NCBI GenBank assembly: GCA_017546445.1
Contig: JAFYWX010000023.1
Location: 1-32,062 of the forward strand
Length of the DNA: 32,062 nt
Source of the DNA: Akkermansia sp.
GTDB lineage: Bacteria; Verrucomicrobiota; Verrucomicrobiia; Verrucomicrobiales; Akkermansiaceae
Direction of reading: 5' to 3'
Part shown: positions 1-7,715 of the stretch, piece after piece
How the letters are laid out: every line of letters begins with the position of its first letter
Position numbering within the stretch: position 1 is the first letter of the stretch
The notes under the pieces: generated by a model
The model's input: the letters and a program-made list of their open reading frames with translations, nothing else
The model's database searches: none
What the model was told of the DNA's origin: nothing
Translations under genes and position numbers: made by a program

Positions 1-225
1 ACCCAGGGCTAACGCCCTGGGCTAAGAAACGTTACGCCCCGCCAGTTGGCGGGGCTGATGATGCAAGCCGCCCTGCGGGCGAATCATTTTTTTATTCTTC
101 ACTTTTCATTTCCGCCCAACGGGCGGGGAATTCTAATCATTCAGCATTCTGCATTCCGCTTGCGGCCTTGGCATGCCATGTTGAAGTACGAGGCTCGAAG
201 TGGGAGGTACAAAGTTATAAATCAG
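1..225. repeat. hairpin- and heptad-rich intergenic stretch
   Basis: No gene is supported here. Positions 1-23 form a palindrome around CCCAGGGC/GCCCTGGG. Positions 36-55 pair GCCCCGCC with GGCGGGGC, and 112-128 contain CCGCCCAACGGGCGG. Positions 139-159 are three 7-bp units (ATTCAGC, ATTCTGC, ATTCCGC). From about 185 there is a degenerate heptad run of the TACGAAG type that also occurs near 5.7, 7.4 and 14.0 kb. The CCCAGGG hairpin resembles the one at 14071-14165. It is probably a mosaic of dispersed repeats downstream of the surface-protein gene. Confidence 0.6.
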
Positions 226-254
226 CTGCCCGGTCTGGGTACCAGACCGGGCAG
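226..254 (-). terminator. perfect hairpin downstream of the PEP-CTERM gene
   Basis: A perfect 13-bp stem (226-238 pairing with 242-254) closes a 3-nt loop, 37 bp past the stop codon of the minus-strand gene. On the minus strand it is followed by only a weak T-rich tract (CTGATTTATAA), so it may be a terminator or simply a stabilising 3' hairpin. Confidence 0.5.
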
Positions 255-266
255 GAAACTTACTAC

Positions 267-301
267 ATTCAAGATTCAAGATTCAACATCTTACATCTTC
301 C
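267..301. repeat. 7-bp tandem array overlapping the 3' end of the PEP-CTERM gene
   Basis: Five consecutive heptads read ATTCAAG, ATTCAAG, ATTCAAC, ATCTTAC and ATCTTCC. The array spans the stop codon (291-293) of the minus-strand gene, so array changes could alter the last residues or the 3' UTR. Confidence 0.6.
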
Positions 302-3300
302 TTCTGCGGCGGGCGCAGAGGCCAGCCAGCGCAAGCAAGCTCAGCGTGCTTGTGGTCGGCTCGGGCACATTCAGACCGTTGATGATGATGGTGAGCGTAC
401 CCACATTGCTGCCACCGGAGCCGGCAGAATAGCCGTAGCTCACACTGGGGGCAGAGCTCTGGCCTACAGGCTCGCCAGCATAGATTGCACCCTGTTCCAG
501 CAGCATGGTGCCCAGCCAGCCTTCAAAGCCCACCAGGGCGCTCCAGGCCTCATTCGTGGCGGGTACATCCACGCTGGAATCAAGCTGAAGATTCAGGTTG
601 AAGGTCAGGGAATAGGTGCCATACGTGCCGTGCACATCAAGCGTCGGGTTGGCAGAAATCATCACCTTGGCAGCGCCGGAATCCGTGCTGGAAAGCGTAA
701 TGCTCGGAACACCATCGGCATAAGTAAGGGCCGAACCGCCCATACCCACGGTGGTCATCGCCACCCCGAAGGTACCCGTCTTGAGCGTTACATCACCGCT
801 CACGTTCTGAAGCTCCACCTTCGTATCCACTGTAGCAGCGGTGATTGTGGTGTTCGTCAGCGTCATGTCAGCGATGGTGAAGGATGCATCCTGCTGCATC
901 TGCATCAGGGCAGAATCGCTCTTAGCGGTCATAGTCGCAGCGGCGGAGGAATCCGTGGTGGAGATAGTGGTGCCACCCCCCATGGTCACGGTCTTGCCGG
1001 CGGCCACGCTCACTACCTTGCCATTGGCTGCGGAGATGCTGTCGATGCCCATGCTCTCGCTCACCGCCACGTTACCGCCCTTGGCAGCCAGGTTGGTGAT
1101 GCTGTTGCCGCTGTTGCTCACCGTCAGCTCACCTGCACCCGTGTTGGTCACTGCGGTATTATCAAGCTTGAGAGCAAGAGCAGCGGCCGATCCCGAAGAC
1201 ATATCAACGCGAGCATTGGTCACCGCATGGTCATCAGAGCCATGACTGAAAGTATTGTCGTTGCCGGAGGTGAGTCGCGTGACGGTAGAGTCATTACCCG
1301 TGCCGATAATGGTCATGCTGCCCTTCTTCAACTCGGCATCCTTTGCAAGCTTAATGGCAGCAGTGCCGCCCAGCCACATGCTGCTATTCACTTGCAACTT
1401 CACACCCTGCGCCAGTGATACCTGGGCCGTGGATACATTATTGCCTGCAATATCGAGGACATTCATCACATTGACATCACTGGCATAGTTGAGGAAAATA
1501 TCGCCGCCCATCAGGTTGACAGTGCCACCGGTGCCGTTCCATTGACCATCAAAGGTCATCGTGCCGCTCGTTACCCCGAGCGTGGCAGCAGTCATGGTAA
1601 CGCCACCAGCACCAACCGTCAGGTTCACATCGGAGAAGTTATACTTGCCACTGTGAGCAATGGTAAGCTTCTTGGTCGTCACGCTGCCGCTGCCCGTAAG
1701 CTTATTGTTTTCCGTGCTATTGTTTGAAGCGGTAGAGAATTTCAGCTCTTCATTTATATTCAAAGCACCATCAACGGTGATGGTTCCCATACCCCAATAG
1801 TTGAGCAGATTCTCAGCATTCACCGTCACACCGCTATTCACGTTCAAATGGCGAGTGTAATTATCATTGTGACTTGTCTCAATGGTACTAAGTGTGTAGG
1901 TAGTATCCTGGCTGCCCACCTGCTTGAACGTGAGTGTGCCGCCGTTGCCATTATAGTTGACATTGCTGAGCTCACCACCCTGCACATTTACAGTACCACC
2001 GGCAATTTTCAGGTTGGTGACATTACCACCGGTGAGGTTGGAGGTACCGCCGTTAGCATTGAGGGTTGTCACCGCGCCACCCTGCACGTTCACAGAGCCG
2101 CCGGCAGCTGTCAGGTTGGTAACAGAAGCATTACCCTGAACCGTGGTTGTACCCTTGGTGTTTTTGTAATTGCCGACGGATGCATTATCCTTGATATATA
2201 CAGTGCTGTTATCACCACGTTTGTCGAATGTACCTTCACCGCTGATTGTACCGGTCACGTTGAAAGTATTAGCCCCATTGACATGCACCTCGTGATCACC
2301 GGACTCCAACACCAGGGTGTCATCCAGCCTGCCACCGTTATTCACCTGCATGTTAACCCCGGTGGCAAGCTTCAGCGTGCTGCCCAGCTTATCAGAATCG
2401 TAGGTAAATTTAGCGCCGCCTACCACATACACTGTGCCGGTAAAATCGGCAGAGGTGGTAATGGTATCATTCCAGTTATCTGCAACAGCCACTTCCATGG
2501 TGCCGCTGCCAGTCACACTACCCATCAGGGCTCCATCAGACTTCGCCGTCAGATTAGTGAGGGTCGCGTCGCTGTTTAGTGTAATGCTGCCGGAGGTGTA
2601 GGTAATGGCAGCACCGCTTACGCTTCCCTCCGTAATCTTCATGTTGCCGCCCTCCACCGAGTAGCTCGTGGCCAGAGCCTGCACAGTTGAATCAACGGTT
2701 ACATCGCCACTGGTGATGTAGTACGTACTAGTGCGCGTCGGATTTTCAGTAGCGACGAGGAAATACAGGCCGCTTTCATCAGATTTCAACTCATAACTCG
2801 TGTTTTCATCACGCCAGACTTTGTTGAGCGTGGTGGTCACATTGGCATCCTCCGAAAGATAATAGCTCGTGGAGGTTGAGAATCTGAAACCATTGACTCC
2901 GCCTTCATCGATGTTAGTACCATCCAATGAACATTCGAAGTTGTCTTGAGAAGTCTTATACCCTTGCAGAGTTTCATTCACGTAGATAGCATCGGTGTTC
3001 AGATTCAGTGTTCCAGCGCTTACCAGAGTGCTCAGAATCTGCACATTGCCACCAGTCACCGTGGCAGAACCGCCTGCGGCCACCGTCACCCCGCTGCCCA
3101 GCGCAAGCTCTGCATTGTTGACGATATCGCCAGCCAATGTCACGCCGCTACCCAGCGTAAGCTCTGCATTGTTGACGATACCGCCGGCCAATGTCACGCC
3201 GCTACCCAGCGTAAGCTCTGCATTATTGACAATACTGCCGGCCAGATTTACATTCTTCAGGGTAATGCCATAGGCGTTGCTGGCGTCAACCGTAATATTG

Positions 3301-4976
3301 CCAATGGTCGGAGCTGTCGTCAGGCCGCTGCCATCCAGCGTCCAGGCAACCTGATTCGCCTTCAGGGTTACCGAATCCGTACCAGTACCACCAATGGTGA
3401 TGAGGGTCTTTTTATTGAGATTATTTGCATCAACCCGGACCAATACGTTGGCCTCCGTAAATTCGACATTACCACCCGTAATCGATACAACATTGGAATG
3501 ATTCTCACGCAGATGGATAGCACCCGACTTCAGAGAGCCTGTGGTCATTTCCAACTTACCCCAATAATCGCCCGCGCTCGAATCGTGACCAAGCACAATA
3601 CGGCTGGCTTCCACACTACCACCCGTAATGCTAATAATGGCCTTATTAATTGCTTCAAGCCCGCGCAAGCCATTATCCCCCGTCACACTCGTAGCCTTAA
3701 GAGAAACCCCCTCACCTATCGTAATTGCATGGCTACTTCCGTTACCATGAACCACTAGTGCGCCCTGAGCTTCAATATTTTTGTTAAGCGCTATGCTGGT
3801 CCCCAACTTCAATTCAGCATCTGAAGTATGATTAAAAGCAACACGAATATAGCCACCATCCTCTGTTTTTACAGACGAATTGTTAATAGTAGAAAACTCA
3901 TCATTGACACCGCCGTTACTACCATTGTTAGTAACACAGCTATCACACCCCGTCAAATCCAGCACCCCACCGCTCTTTACAGTAGTAGCGCCCAGGGTAC
4001 CTAACTGATTGCTTGAAGTCAAGGCGAGAGTGCCACCGATATTCAATGTGCCATTATTGGTAAATGCACCCGTCAAGGTAATTGCACTCCCCTGCAGGGT
4101 CAGACTCTTACCCTGAGCAATAGTGATACCATTTGTAACAGTAAGGGAGGTAGCCCCTGTTGCATTGAAAGTGTAGTCATCATACAGCGCAATGGAACCT
4201 GCGGTTACACTATCAGTAATATTCACCTCCTTGGCAACGGTGCTGGTGGCATCAAAAATGAGATTCGATCCTTCCAGAGTCGAGGCCGTGCCGCTCAGGC
4301 CTGCAGTCTTCCAATTAGAAAGCGTAGCCACACCGTCCGTTTCAGAAGATGCAGCAAGGTCAGCAGCATCACCAGAACCACACCACACCAAATCACCACC
4401 GGCTACAGAATAAGCACTATTGACACCATTATTCGTGCTTCCAGAGCCATTCATGTTATTCTTATAATACTCTCCGCCTGTGGCACCAACAACAGAACCG
4501 CTAGCTATCTGAGTAATGGAAGCGCTAGCATGTTGATCCCCGGTTGACCCATTATCAAGACCACTGATGGTGTACACCACACCAGACTGGAACGTACCAG
4601 TGAAGGTAATAGCATCTTCAACGCCGGTCTTAGAAGTAAAATTAGTCGACGAATCAATATTGGTATCATTAAGCCCACCGCGACCCAATTCAAGGGTATA
4701 GGTGTATGTACCATCATCATTGGCAACCACATTCGTAATAGTCAGAGCATTAGCGCCGTATTCATTACCTGAAGACCCACCCCAGTATGCTCCGACAACA
4801 GTGCCACTGGTTGCACCCTCATTCAACATGAAGCTGAACTCGTATGTTTTCGCATAGAAGTTACCCGTAAAGTCTATATTAGTGAAAGCATCCTTACCCT
4901 TAGCTACCGGAGAGGCAGCCAAGGTGATAGCGGTGAGAAGTGCGATGAACAGTTGCTTAGGAAGATGCAGTTTCAT
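291..4976 (-). CDS. PEP-CTERM, autotransporter-like beta-helix surface protein
   Basis: The product is a 1561-residue secreted surface protein. The start chosen is the ATG encoding MKLHLPKQ, followed by a signal peptide (hydrophobic core FIALLTAITLAA, likely cut after about residue 22-25). The frame is open further upstream, but that extension lacks signal-peptide character. The body is low complexity, rich in Gly, Ser, Thr, Asn and Val, with short beta-strand repeats of the kind found in beta-helical autotransporter passengers, including three 18-residue tandem repeats near residues 582-635. There is no beta-barrel. The last 25 residues are a textbook PEP-CTERM signal: VPEP, a hydrophobic helix (LSLLALAGL), then RRRRK. 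In other bacteria such tails are processed by an exosortase and the protein is anchored or exported at the surface. No Shine-Dalgarno sequence precedes the start; a candidate promoter lies about 110 bp upstream. Likely an adhesin or structural surface protein; ligand unknown. Confidence 0.85.
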   Translation of the reverse strand: MKLHLPKQLFIALLTAITLAASPVAKGKDAFTNIDFTGNFYAKTYEFSFMLNEGATSGTVVGAYWGGSSGNEYGANALTITNVVANDDGTYTYTLELGRGGLNDTNIDSSTNFTSKTGVEDAITFTGTFQSGVVYTISGLDNGSTGDQHASASITQIASGSVVGATGGEYYKNNMNGSGSTNNGVNSAYSVAGGDLVWCGSGDAADLAASSETDGVATLSNWKTAGLSGTASTLEGSNLIFDATSTVAKEVNITDSVTAGSIALYDDYTFNATGATSLTVTNGITIAQGKSLTLQGSAITLTGAFTNNGTLNIGGTLALTSSNQLGTLGATTVKSGGVLDLTGCDSCVTNNGSNGGVNDEFSTINNSSVKTEDGGYIRVAFNHTSDAELKLGTSIALNKNIEAQGALVVHGNGSSHAITIGEGVSLKATSVTGDNGLRGLEAINKAIISITGGSVEASRIVLGHDSSAGDYWGKLEMTTGSLKSGAIHLRENHSNVVSITGGNVEFTEANVLVRVDANNLNKKTLITIGGTGTDSVTLKANQVAWTLDGSGLTTAPTIGNITVDASNAYGITLKNVNLAGSIVNNAELTLGSGVTLAGGIVNNAELTLGSGVTLAGDIVNNAELALGSGVTVAAGGSATVTGGNVQILSTLVSAGTLNLNTDAIYVNETLQGYKTSQDNFECSLDGTNIDEGGVNGFRFSTSTSYYLSEDANVTTTLNKVWRDENTSYELKSDESGLYFLVATENPTRTSTYYITSGDVTVDSTVQALATSYSVEGGNMKITEGSVSGAAITYTSGSITLNSDATLTNLTAKSDGALMGSVTGSGTMEVAVADNWNDTITTSADFTGTVYVVGGAKFTYDSDKLGSTLKLATGVNMQVNNGGRLDDTLVLESGDHEVHVNGANTFNVTGTISGEGTFDKRGDNSTVYIKDNASVGNYKNTKGTTTVQGNASVTNLTAAGGSVNVQGGAVTTLNANGGTSNLTGGNVTNLKIAGGTVNVQGGELSNVNYNGNGGTLTFKQVGSQDTTYTLSTIETSHNDNYTRHLNVNSGVTVNAENLLNYWGMGTITVDGALNINEELKFSTASNNSTENNKLTGSGSVTTKKLTIAHSGKYNFSDVNLTVGAGGVTMTAATLGVTSGTMTFDGQWNGTGGTVNLMGGDIFLNYASDVNVMNVLDIAGNNVSTAQVSLAQGVKLQVNSSMWLGGTAAIKLAKDAELKKGSMTIIGTGNDSTVTRLTSGNDNTFSHGSDDHAVTNARVDMSSGSAAALALKLDNTAVTNTGAGELTVSNSGNSITNLAAKGGNVAVSESMGIDSISAANGKVVSVAAGKTVTMGGGTTISTTDSSAAATMTAKSDSALMQMQQDASFTIADMTLTNTTITAATVDTKVELQNVSGDVTLKTGTFGVAMTTVGMGGSALTYADGVPSITLSSTDSGAAKVMISANPTLDVHGTYGTYSLTFNLNLQLDSSVDVPATNEAWSALVGFEGWLGTMLLEQGAIYAGEPVGQSSAPSVSYGYSAGSGGSNVGTLTIIINGLNVPEPTTSTLSLLALAGLCARRRRKM
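3072..3233 (-). repeat. three 54-bp tandem repeats inside the surface-protein gene
   Basis: Units are 3180-3233, 3126-3179 and 3072-3125 (gene order), each encoding 18 residues beginning IVNNAEL and containing LGSGVTLAG. The first two differ at about 4 of 54 bases, which suggests a recent in-frame duplication. The unit probably corresponds to one beta-helix rung. Confidence 0.85.
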
Positions 4977-5084
4977 GTTCGGTGCGTGTGGATTACGTCT
5001 GGAGATTCGTAAATGATTTTCAGGTGGTGATACGGCGAGCATCGAGCCATGCGGGCACGCCGCGGGCACAAACGCTCGCGCGGC

Positions 5085-5113
5085 ATTCTAGCACATCCAA
5101 ACTGCGATGTACA
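5085..5113 (-). promoter_or_regulatory. sigma70-like promoter of the PEP-CTERM gene
   Basis: On the minus strand TGTACA (-35, 5113-5108) is followed after exactly 17 bp by TAGAAT (-10, 5090-5085). The predicted start near 5078 gives a leader of about 100 nt before the ATG at 4976. No SD-like sequence is visible in the leader. Confidence 0.5.
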
Positions 5114-5300
5114 GCCAAATTTATGAAAAAAGTTTAAATTCCGAATTTTAGAGAAAAAAACGGACAAGAATTCCAGCAAAAAAATCCGACAGAAGAGGTA
5201 CAGGAAACCCAGAAGCACAGCAACAACAAAGGAGCGAAGCCCCGCCCCTGAGCTGCCCACCCCACGTGCCCCGCATATGAGCACCACGAGCCCCCCCCAC

Positions 5301-5473
5301 GAATCGGGAACACCATTCCCGATTCGCGGGAATTTACAAACATCGAGAACCACATATACCCCACGAGGCACCGCGACAACGCCAGGGCACACACACCTGC
5401 CCCTCTCCCCATTCGTCAATTGTCAATCATCCTTCGTCAATACCCTTGGCCTATAGAACGATTCTAAAGTACG
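5301..5473. repeat. long dispersed repeat, copy A
   Basis: This 173-bp stretch matches 9007-9178 with high identity. It begins with a palindrome (CGAATCGGGAA/TTCCCGATTCG around 5300-5326). It continues through a GC-rich single-copy-like segment and ends with a heptad-flavoured TCAATTG TCAATCA run and the motif TACCCTTGGCCTATAGAACG. The last motif recurs alone at 5682. No coding function is supported. The flanking 5100-5300 stretch shows only an A-rich then C-rich composition. Confidence 0.85.
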
Positions 5474-5481
5474 GATTACGA

Positions 5482-5578
5482 AGTAATGAGAATTTTCGGC
5501 GCAGCGTAACGCACAAGCCGAACGGCAACCGTGCGCCCGCGGCAGCGCACCTGGGACTGCGCCCTGCCCCACACCCCG
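5482..5578. repeat. 97-bp direct repeat upstream copy (brackets AbiE operon)
   Basis: Nearly identical, in the same orientation and at the same length, to 7438-7534. It runs from AGTAATGAGAATTTTCGGCG to CCCCACACCCCG. The two copies lie on either side of the abiEii-abiEi operon. Confidence 0.85.
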
Positions 5579-5639
5579 CCAAGCGCCTACCGAGCCCCTT
5601 GACGATACCGCACCGCCGCACCATACGCCTCTCCCCAAT

Positions 5640-5681
5640 TCGTCAATAGTCAATAGTCAATAGTCAATCGTCAATCGTAAA
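5640..5681. repeat. heptanucleotide tandem array (TCGTCAA/TAGTCAA)
   Basis: Five 7-bp units (TCGTCAA, three TAGTCAA, TCGTCAA) are followed by a degenerate TCGTAAA. The array is followed by the same ATACCCTTGGCCTA sequence as the longer array at 7545-7621, so these are two alleles of one repeat type with different copy numbers. Confidence 0.9.
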
Positions 5682-5784
5682 TACCCTTGGCCTATAGAAC
5701 GATTCTAAAGTACGAATTACGAGTTACGAGTTGTGAAGTCAGGCGGGCGTAAGCCCGCGGAATTTTGAGTCCGGAGGGCGGCAG
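5682..5784. repeat. dispersed repeat pieces (copy C and hairpin element)
   Basis: Positions 5682-5748 match 9145-9214. Within it, TACGAAT TACGAGT TACGAGT is a second heptad family. Positions 5735-5784 match 14017-14066 over 50 bp and include the hairpin GCGGGC-GTAA-GCCCGC (5743-5758), which lies 70 bp downstream of abiEii and could help end its transcript. Confidence 0.75.
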
Positions 5785-5828
5785 AGGAGAAGCTGGGACC
5801 GCGCCCGCACAGCAGGCTTCGAGCACCG

Positions 5829-6665
5829 CTATCCGATGACTGCAAGCGTGTCACTGAGAGTTTTCATCAGCTGCGTATATTCTATCGTTTTTGCATAAGG
5901 GAAACTACTGCGGTACTTTTCCCAATGGCGGCGCAGCATAGGACTGGTTGCAATCACCTCCATAATTTCACGCCAACGATCAATATTCCCTTCACTATTA
6001 CGGTGTTGGGCTGTACGCCGCACAGCCTGCTTCAATACATCATAATCAAGATTACGAGTATGGGTCAGGATATGCACATCGTAAAAATCTCTGGGACGAG
6101 TCGATAAGATGCCACGTCTGAGGATGGTTTCTATTTTCTCGGCAATAATCGTCTCTACATTGTAGCTCCATACATGAACTGGGGATAGACCCTCGAAAAA
6201 GCTAGGAAGTTTCATCTCGACGGGCTGTGGAGTTATGGCATCTCCGGTGGATACATCCATGCTGAATGGCACTATAATGCTACCACTTTGAGCTTGCATA
6301 TGGATGCGTAATCCACCATATTCATCTTCCTGGCGTATGCTTTCTATCCTGATTAGACGATAAACAGTATCATCATTTTCATCGATACTTGTGATTTCAT
6401 GAATAGCATGTGTCAGCGCATCCTCGCTCAGCGGGTAATGCTGCAGAGTCGTATCAATGTCCATGGTACTGCGATAATCCAGCCCAACAATAGCTGCTAC
6501 CAAGACACCGCCTTTCAGCACAAAATGATTTTTATAATCTGAGCTTGCCAGCCTGCGAAGAAAGCGTTCGAACATGATGTTCTGCAGCACTACCTGAGGG
6601 GCAATACCATGTTCTTTAGCATACCGGTTAATGCGGGCTTTCCAGCTCATTTCTTGCGAATTCAT
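5829..6665 (-). CDS. abiEii: AbiEii/AbiGii-type nucleotidyltransferase toxin
   Basis: This 278-residue protein matches the AbiEii/AbiGii nucleotidyltransferase toxin family. The nucleotidyltransferase core is visible as FVLKGG (residues 48-53) followed by RSTMDIDTTL, with the paired metal-binding aspartates at about D69 and D71. Farther on, IIAEKIETIL and RPRDFYDVHIL (about residues 165-200) match the conserved mid-domain motifs with the family's Lys and Asp. Characterised family members modify tRNA 3' ends or otherwise arrest growth, and are held in check by the AbiEi partner. The ATG overlaps the partner's stop as ATGA, and GGAGG sits 7 nt upstream, one of the few clear ribosome sites in the window, so translation is probably coupled. 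The order antitoxin then toxin is the usual one. A role in phage defence is inferred from the family only. Confidence 0.88.
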   Translation of the reverse strand: MNSQEMSWKARINRYAKEHGIAPQVVLQNIMFERFLRRLASSDYKNHFVLKGGVLVAAIVGLDYRSTMDIDTTLQHYPLSEDALTHAIHEITSIDENDDTVYRLIRIESIRQEDEYGGLRIHMQAQSGSIIVPFSMDVSTGDAITPQPVEMKLPSFFEGLSPVHVWSYNVETIIAEKIETILRRGILSTRPRDFYDVHILTHTRNLDYDVLKQAVRRTAQHRNSEGNIDRWREIMEVIATSPMLRRHWEKYRSSFPYAKTIEYTQLMKTLSDTLAVIG

Positions 6666-7258
6666 ACTAAAACCTCCAGATAAGGGATTAATTTATTCAT
6701 AACGCCGAGCTTTGCAGCATATTCCGCCAGCCGGTGCAGATTTTTTTCATTGCTGGAAAAATAGAGTTTTATCGCGGCGGTATAACATTCAATATCAACT
6801 CTGTTCTTGCTGCGAAGGAGATCGCAGACGCACCGTTCTGCATTATACCCACGAACGATATTGCCCATTGTCGTACGTAATTCTGTAAGACCCAGCTCAT
6901 GTAACTGCGGCTTCATGTAATAGCAAGTGCAGACCTTCGCAAGACTGCTGGGCAATGTGGCATCTGAGGGAATGGTGACGGAATGCCGAAAAGGCGTACG
7001 CTCTGTCAAACCAAGCAGATAAAGAGCGCTTTCATGAGAAAATATGAGGGAAGGGAACTTACGCTGCATATAAAGCATATCATCAGCCAATGTTCCGGGA
7101 CGAATATACACACCACAGCTGTATCGCTCCAGTAATCCGGCGCGAGAATATACATGCAACATGCCCCGGCTATACCCCAGCCGCTGTATATCAGCAGCGG
7201 TCAGGATTCCCCCCTGGGCATCCATGTATTCTTTGATGCTGGCATCTAAATCCATCAT
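6662..7258 (-). CDS. abiEi: AbiEi-type antitoxin / transcriptional regulator
   Basis: This 198-residue protein is the first gene of a two-gene operon. The N-terminal ~55 residues (ILTAADIQRLGYSRGMLHVY, then a short beta hairpin with GVYIRPG) look like the winged helix-turn-helix of AbiEi antitoxins. The rest, including FSHESALYLLGL and the conserved stretch around RCVCDLLR, matches the family's C-terminal domain. AbiEi proteins neutralise the nucleotidyltransferase toxin without tight complex formation (type IV) and repress their own promoter by binding inverted repeats. Two adjacent ATG codons could start it; AGGGAGG 8 nt upstream supports this region. A good promoter lies 25 bp upstream. 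The downstream toxin gene overlaps by 4 bp. Confidence 0.85.
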   Translation of the reverse strand: MMDLDASIKEYMDAQGGILTAADIQRLGYSRGMLHVYSRAGLLERYSCGVYIRPGTLADDMLYMQRKFPSLIFSHESALYLLGLTERTPFRHSVTIPSDATLPSSLAKVCTCYYMKPQLHELGLTELRTTMGNIVRGYNAERCVCDLLRSKNRVDIECYTAAIKLYFSSNEKNLHRLAEYAAKLGVMNKLIPYLEVLV

Positions 7259-7282
7259 GAGCCTGCCTCCCTTCCGCGCTCA

Positions 7283-7311
7283 TTTATACCACGTAGAAAA
7301 GTAATTTGCAA
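7283..7311 (-). promoter_or_regulatory. promoter of the abiEi-abiEii operon
   Basis: TTGCAA (-35, 7311-7306) and TATAAA (-10, 7288-7283) are separated by 17 bp on the minus strand. The predicted start near 7276 gives an ~18-nt leader that contains the AGGGAGG ribosome site. Confidence 0.55.
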
Positions 7312-7437
7312 GCAGAATTAGACAAAACGCAAGAAACGCGCTTAGTTATGTCGTGTTCTGTTCAATGCGATTTCCAATAATCTGACACGGTAGATTGCCC
7401 CAGCAAGGAAGTACGAATGACGAGTTACGAAGTACGG

Positions 7438-7534
7438 AGTAATGAGAATTTTCGGCGCAGCGCAACGCACGAGCCGAACGGCGACTGTGCGTCCGCGGCA
7501 GCGCACCTGGGACTGCGCCCTGCCCCACACCCCG
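7438..7534. repeat. 97-bp direct repeat, second copy
   Basis: Same length and orientation as 5482-5578, with scattered substitutions. It is preceded at about 7411-7437 by degenerate heptads (TACGAAT, GACGAGT, TACGAAG, TACGGAG) and followed by the TCGTCAA array. The long apparent reading frames through it are low-complexity repeat translations, not genes. Confidence 0.85.
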
Positions 7535-7544
7535 ACTCCACAAT

Positions 7545-7621
7545 TCGTCAATCGTCAATCGTCAATCGTCAATCGTCAATAGTCAATCGTCAATCGTCAA
7601 TCGTCAATCGTCAATCGTAAA
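7545..7621. repeat. heptanucleotide tandem array (TCGTCAA x10)
   Basis: Ten contiguous 7-bp units (nine TCGTCAA, one TAGTCAA as unit six) occupy 7545-7614, followed by a degenerate TCGTAAA. Near-perfect identity among units implies active slippage or recent expansion. It lies in the 457-bp gap between abiEi and the ATPase gene. Confidence 0.93.
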
Positions 7622-7654
7622 TACCCTTGGCCTACCCGCGCGACACAATGCGCC

Positions 7655-7697
7655 AATTCCCGCGAATCGGGAATAGCATTCCCGATTCGCGGGAATT
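7655..7697. repeat. 43-bp perfect palindrome, left of the ATPase gene
   Basis: A 20-bp arm (7655-7674) pairs perfectly with 7678-7697 across the loop AGC. It starts 19 bp past the ATPase stop codon and could act as a bidirectional terminator. A copy in the opposite orientation (loop GCT) lies at 8998-9040 on the other side of the gene. Confidence 0.9.
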
Positions 7698-7715
7698 TAA
7701 CGAGCCAGCAAGATG

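Noticed and set aside
168..1418. A 416-codon plus-strand frame opposite the PEP-CTERM gene
   Set aside because: Low-complexity His/Gly/Arg-rich translation overlapping a gene with signal peptide and PEP-CTERM signature; judged a shadow.
4977..5069. N-terminal extension of the PEP-CTERM protein (start at 5069)
   Set aside because: The added 31 residues place Pro/His-rich sequence before a typical signal peptide. The MKLHL start is shared with the second surface protein.
5134..5419. Minus-strand frames upstream of the PEP-CTERM gene
   Set aside because: They run across the repeat and the promoter, contain no recognisable domain, and use composition unlike neighbouring genes.
7417..7620. A short frame encoding a repeated RQSSIVN peptide
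   Set aside because: It is the translation of the TCGTCAA heptad array and the 97-bp repeat; no start context and no non-repeat content.
7545..7621. Heptad array as a possible CRISPR or iteron origin
   Set aside because: Units are contiguous without spacers, so it is not CRISPR. No replication initiator or DnaA-box cluster is nearby, so an iteron role is unsupported.
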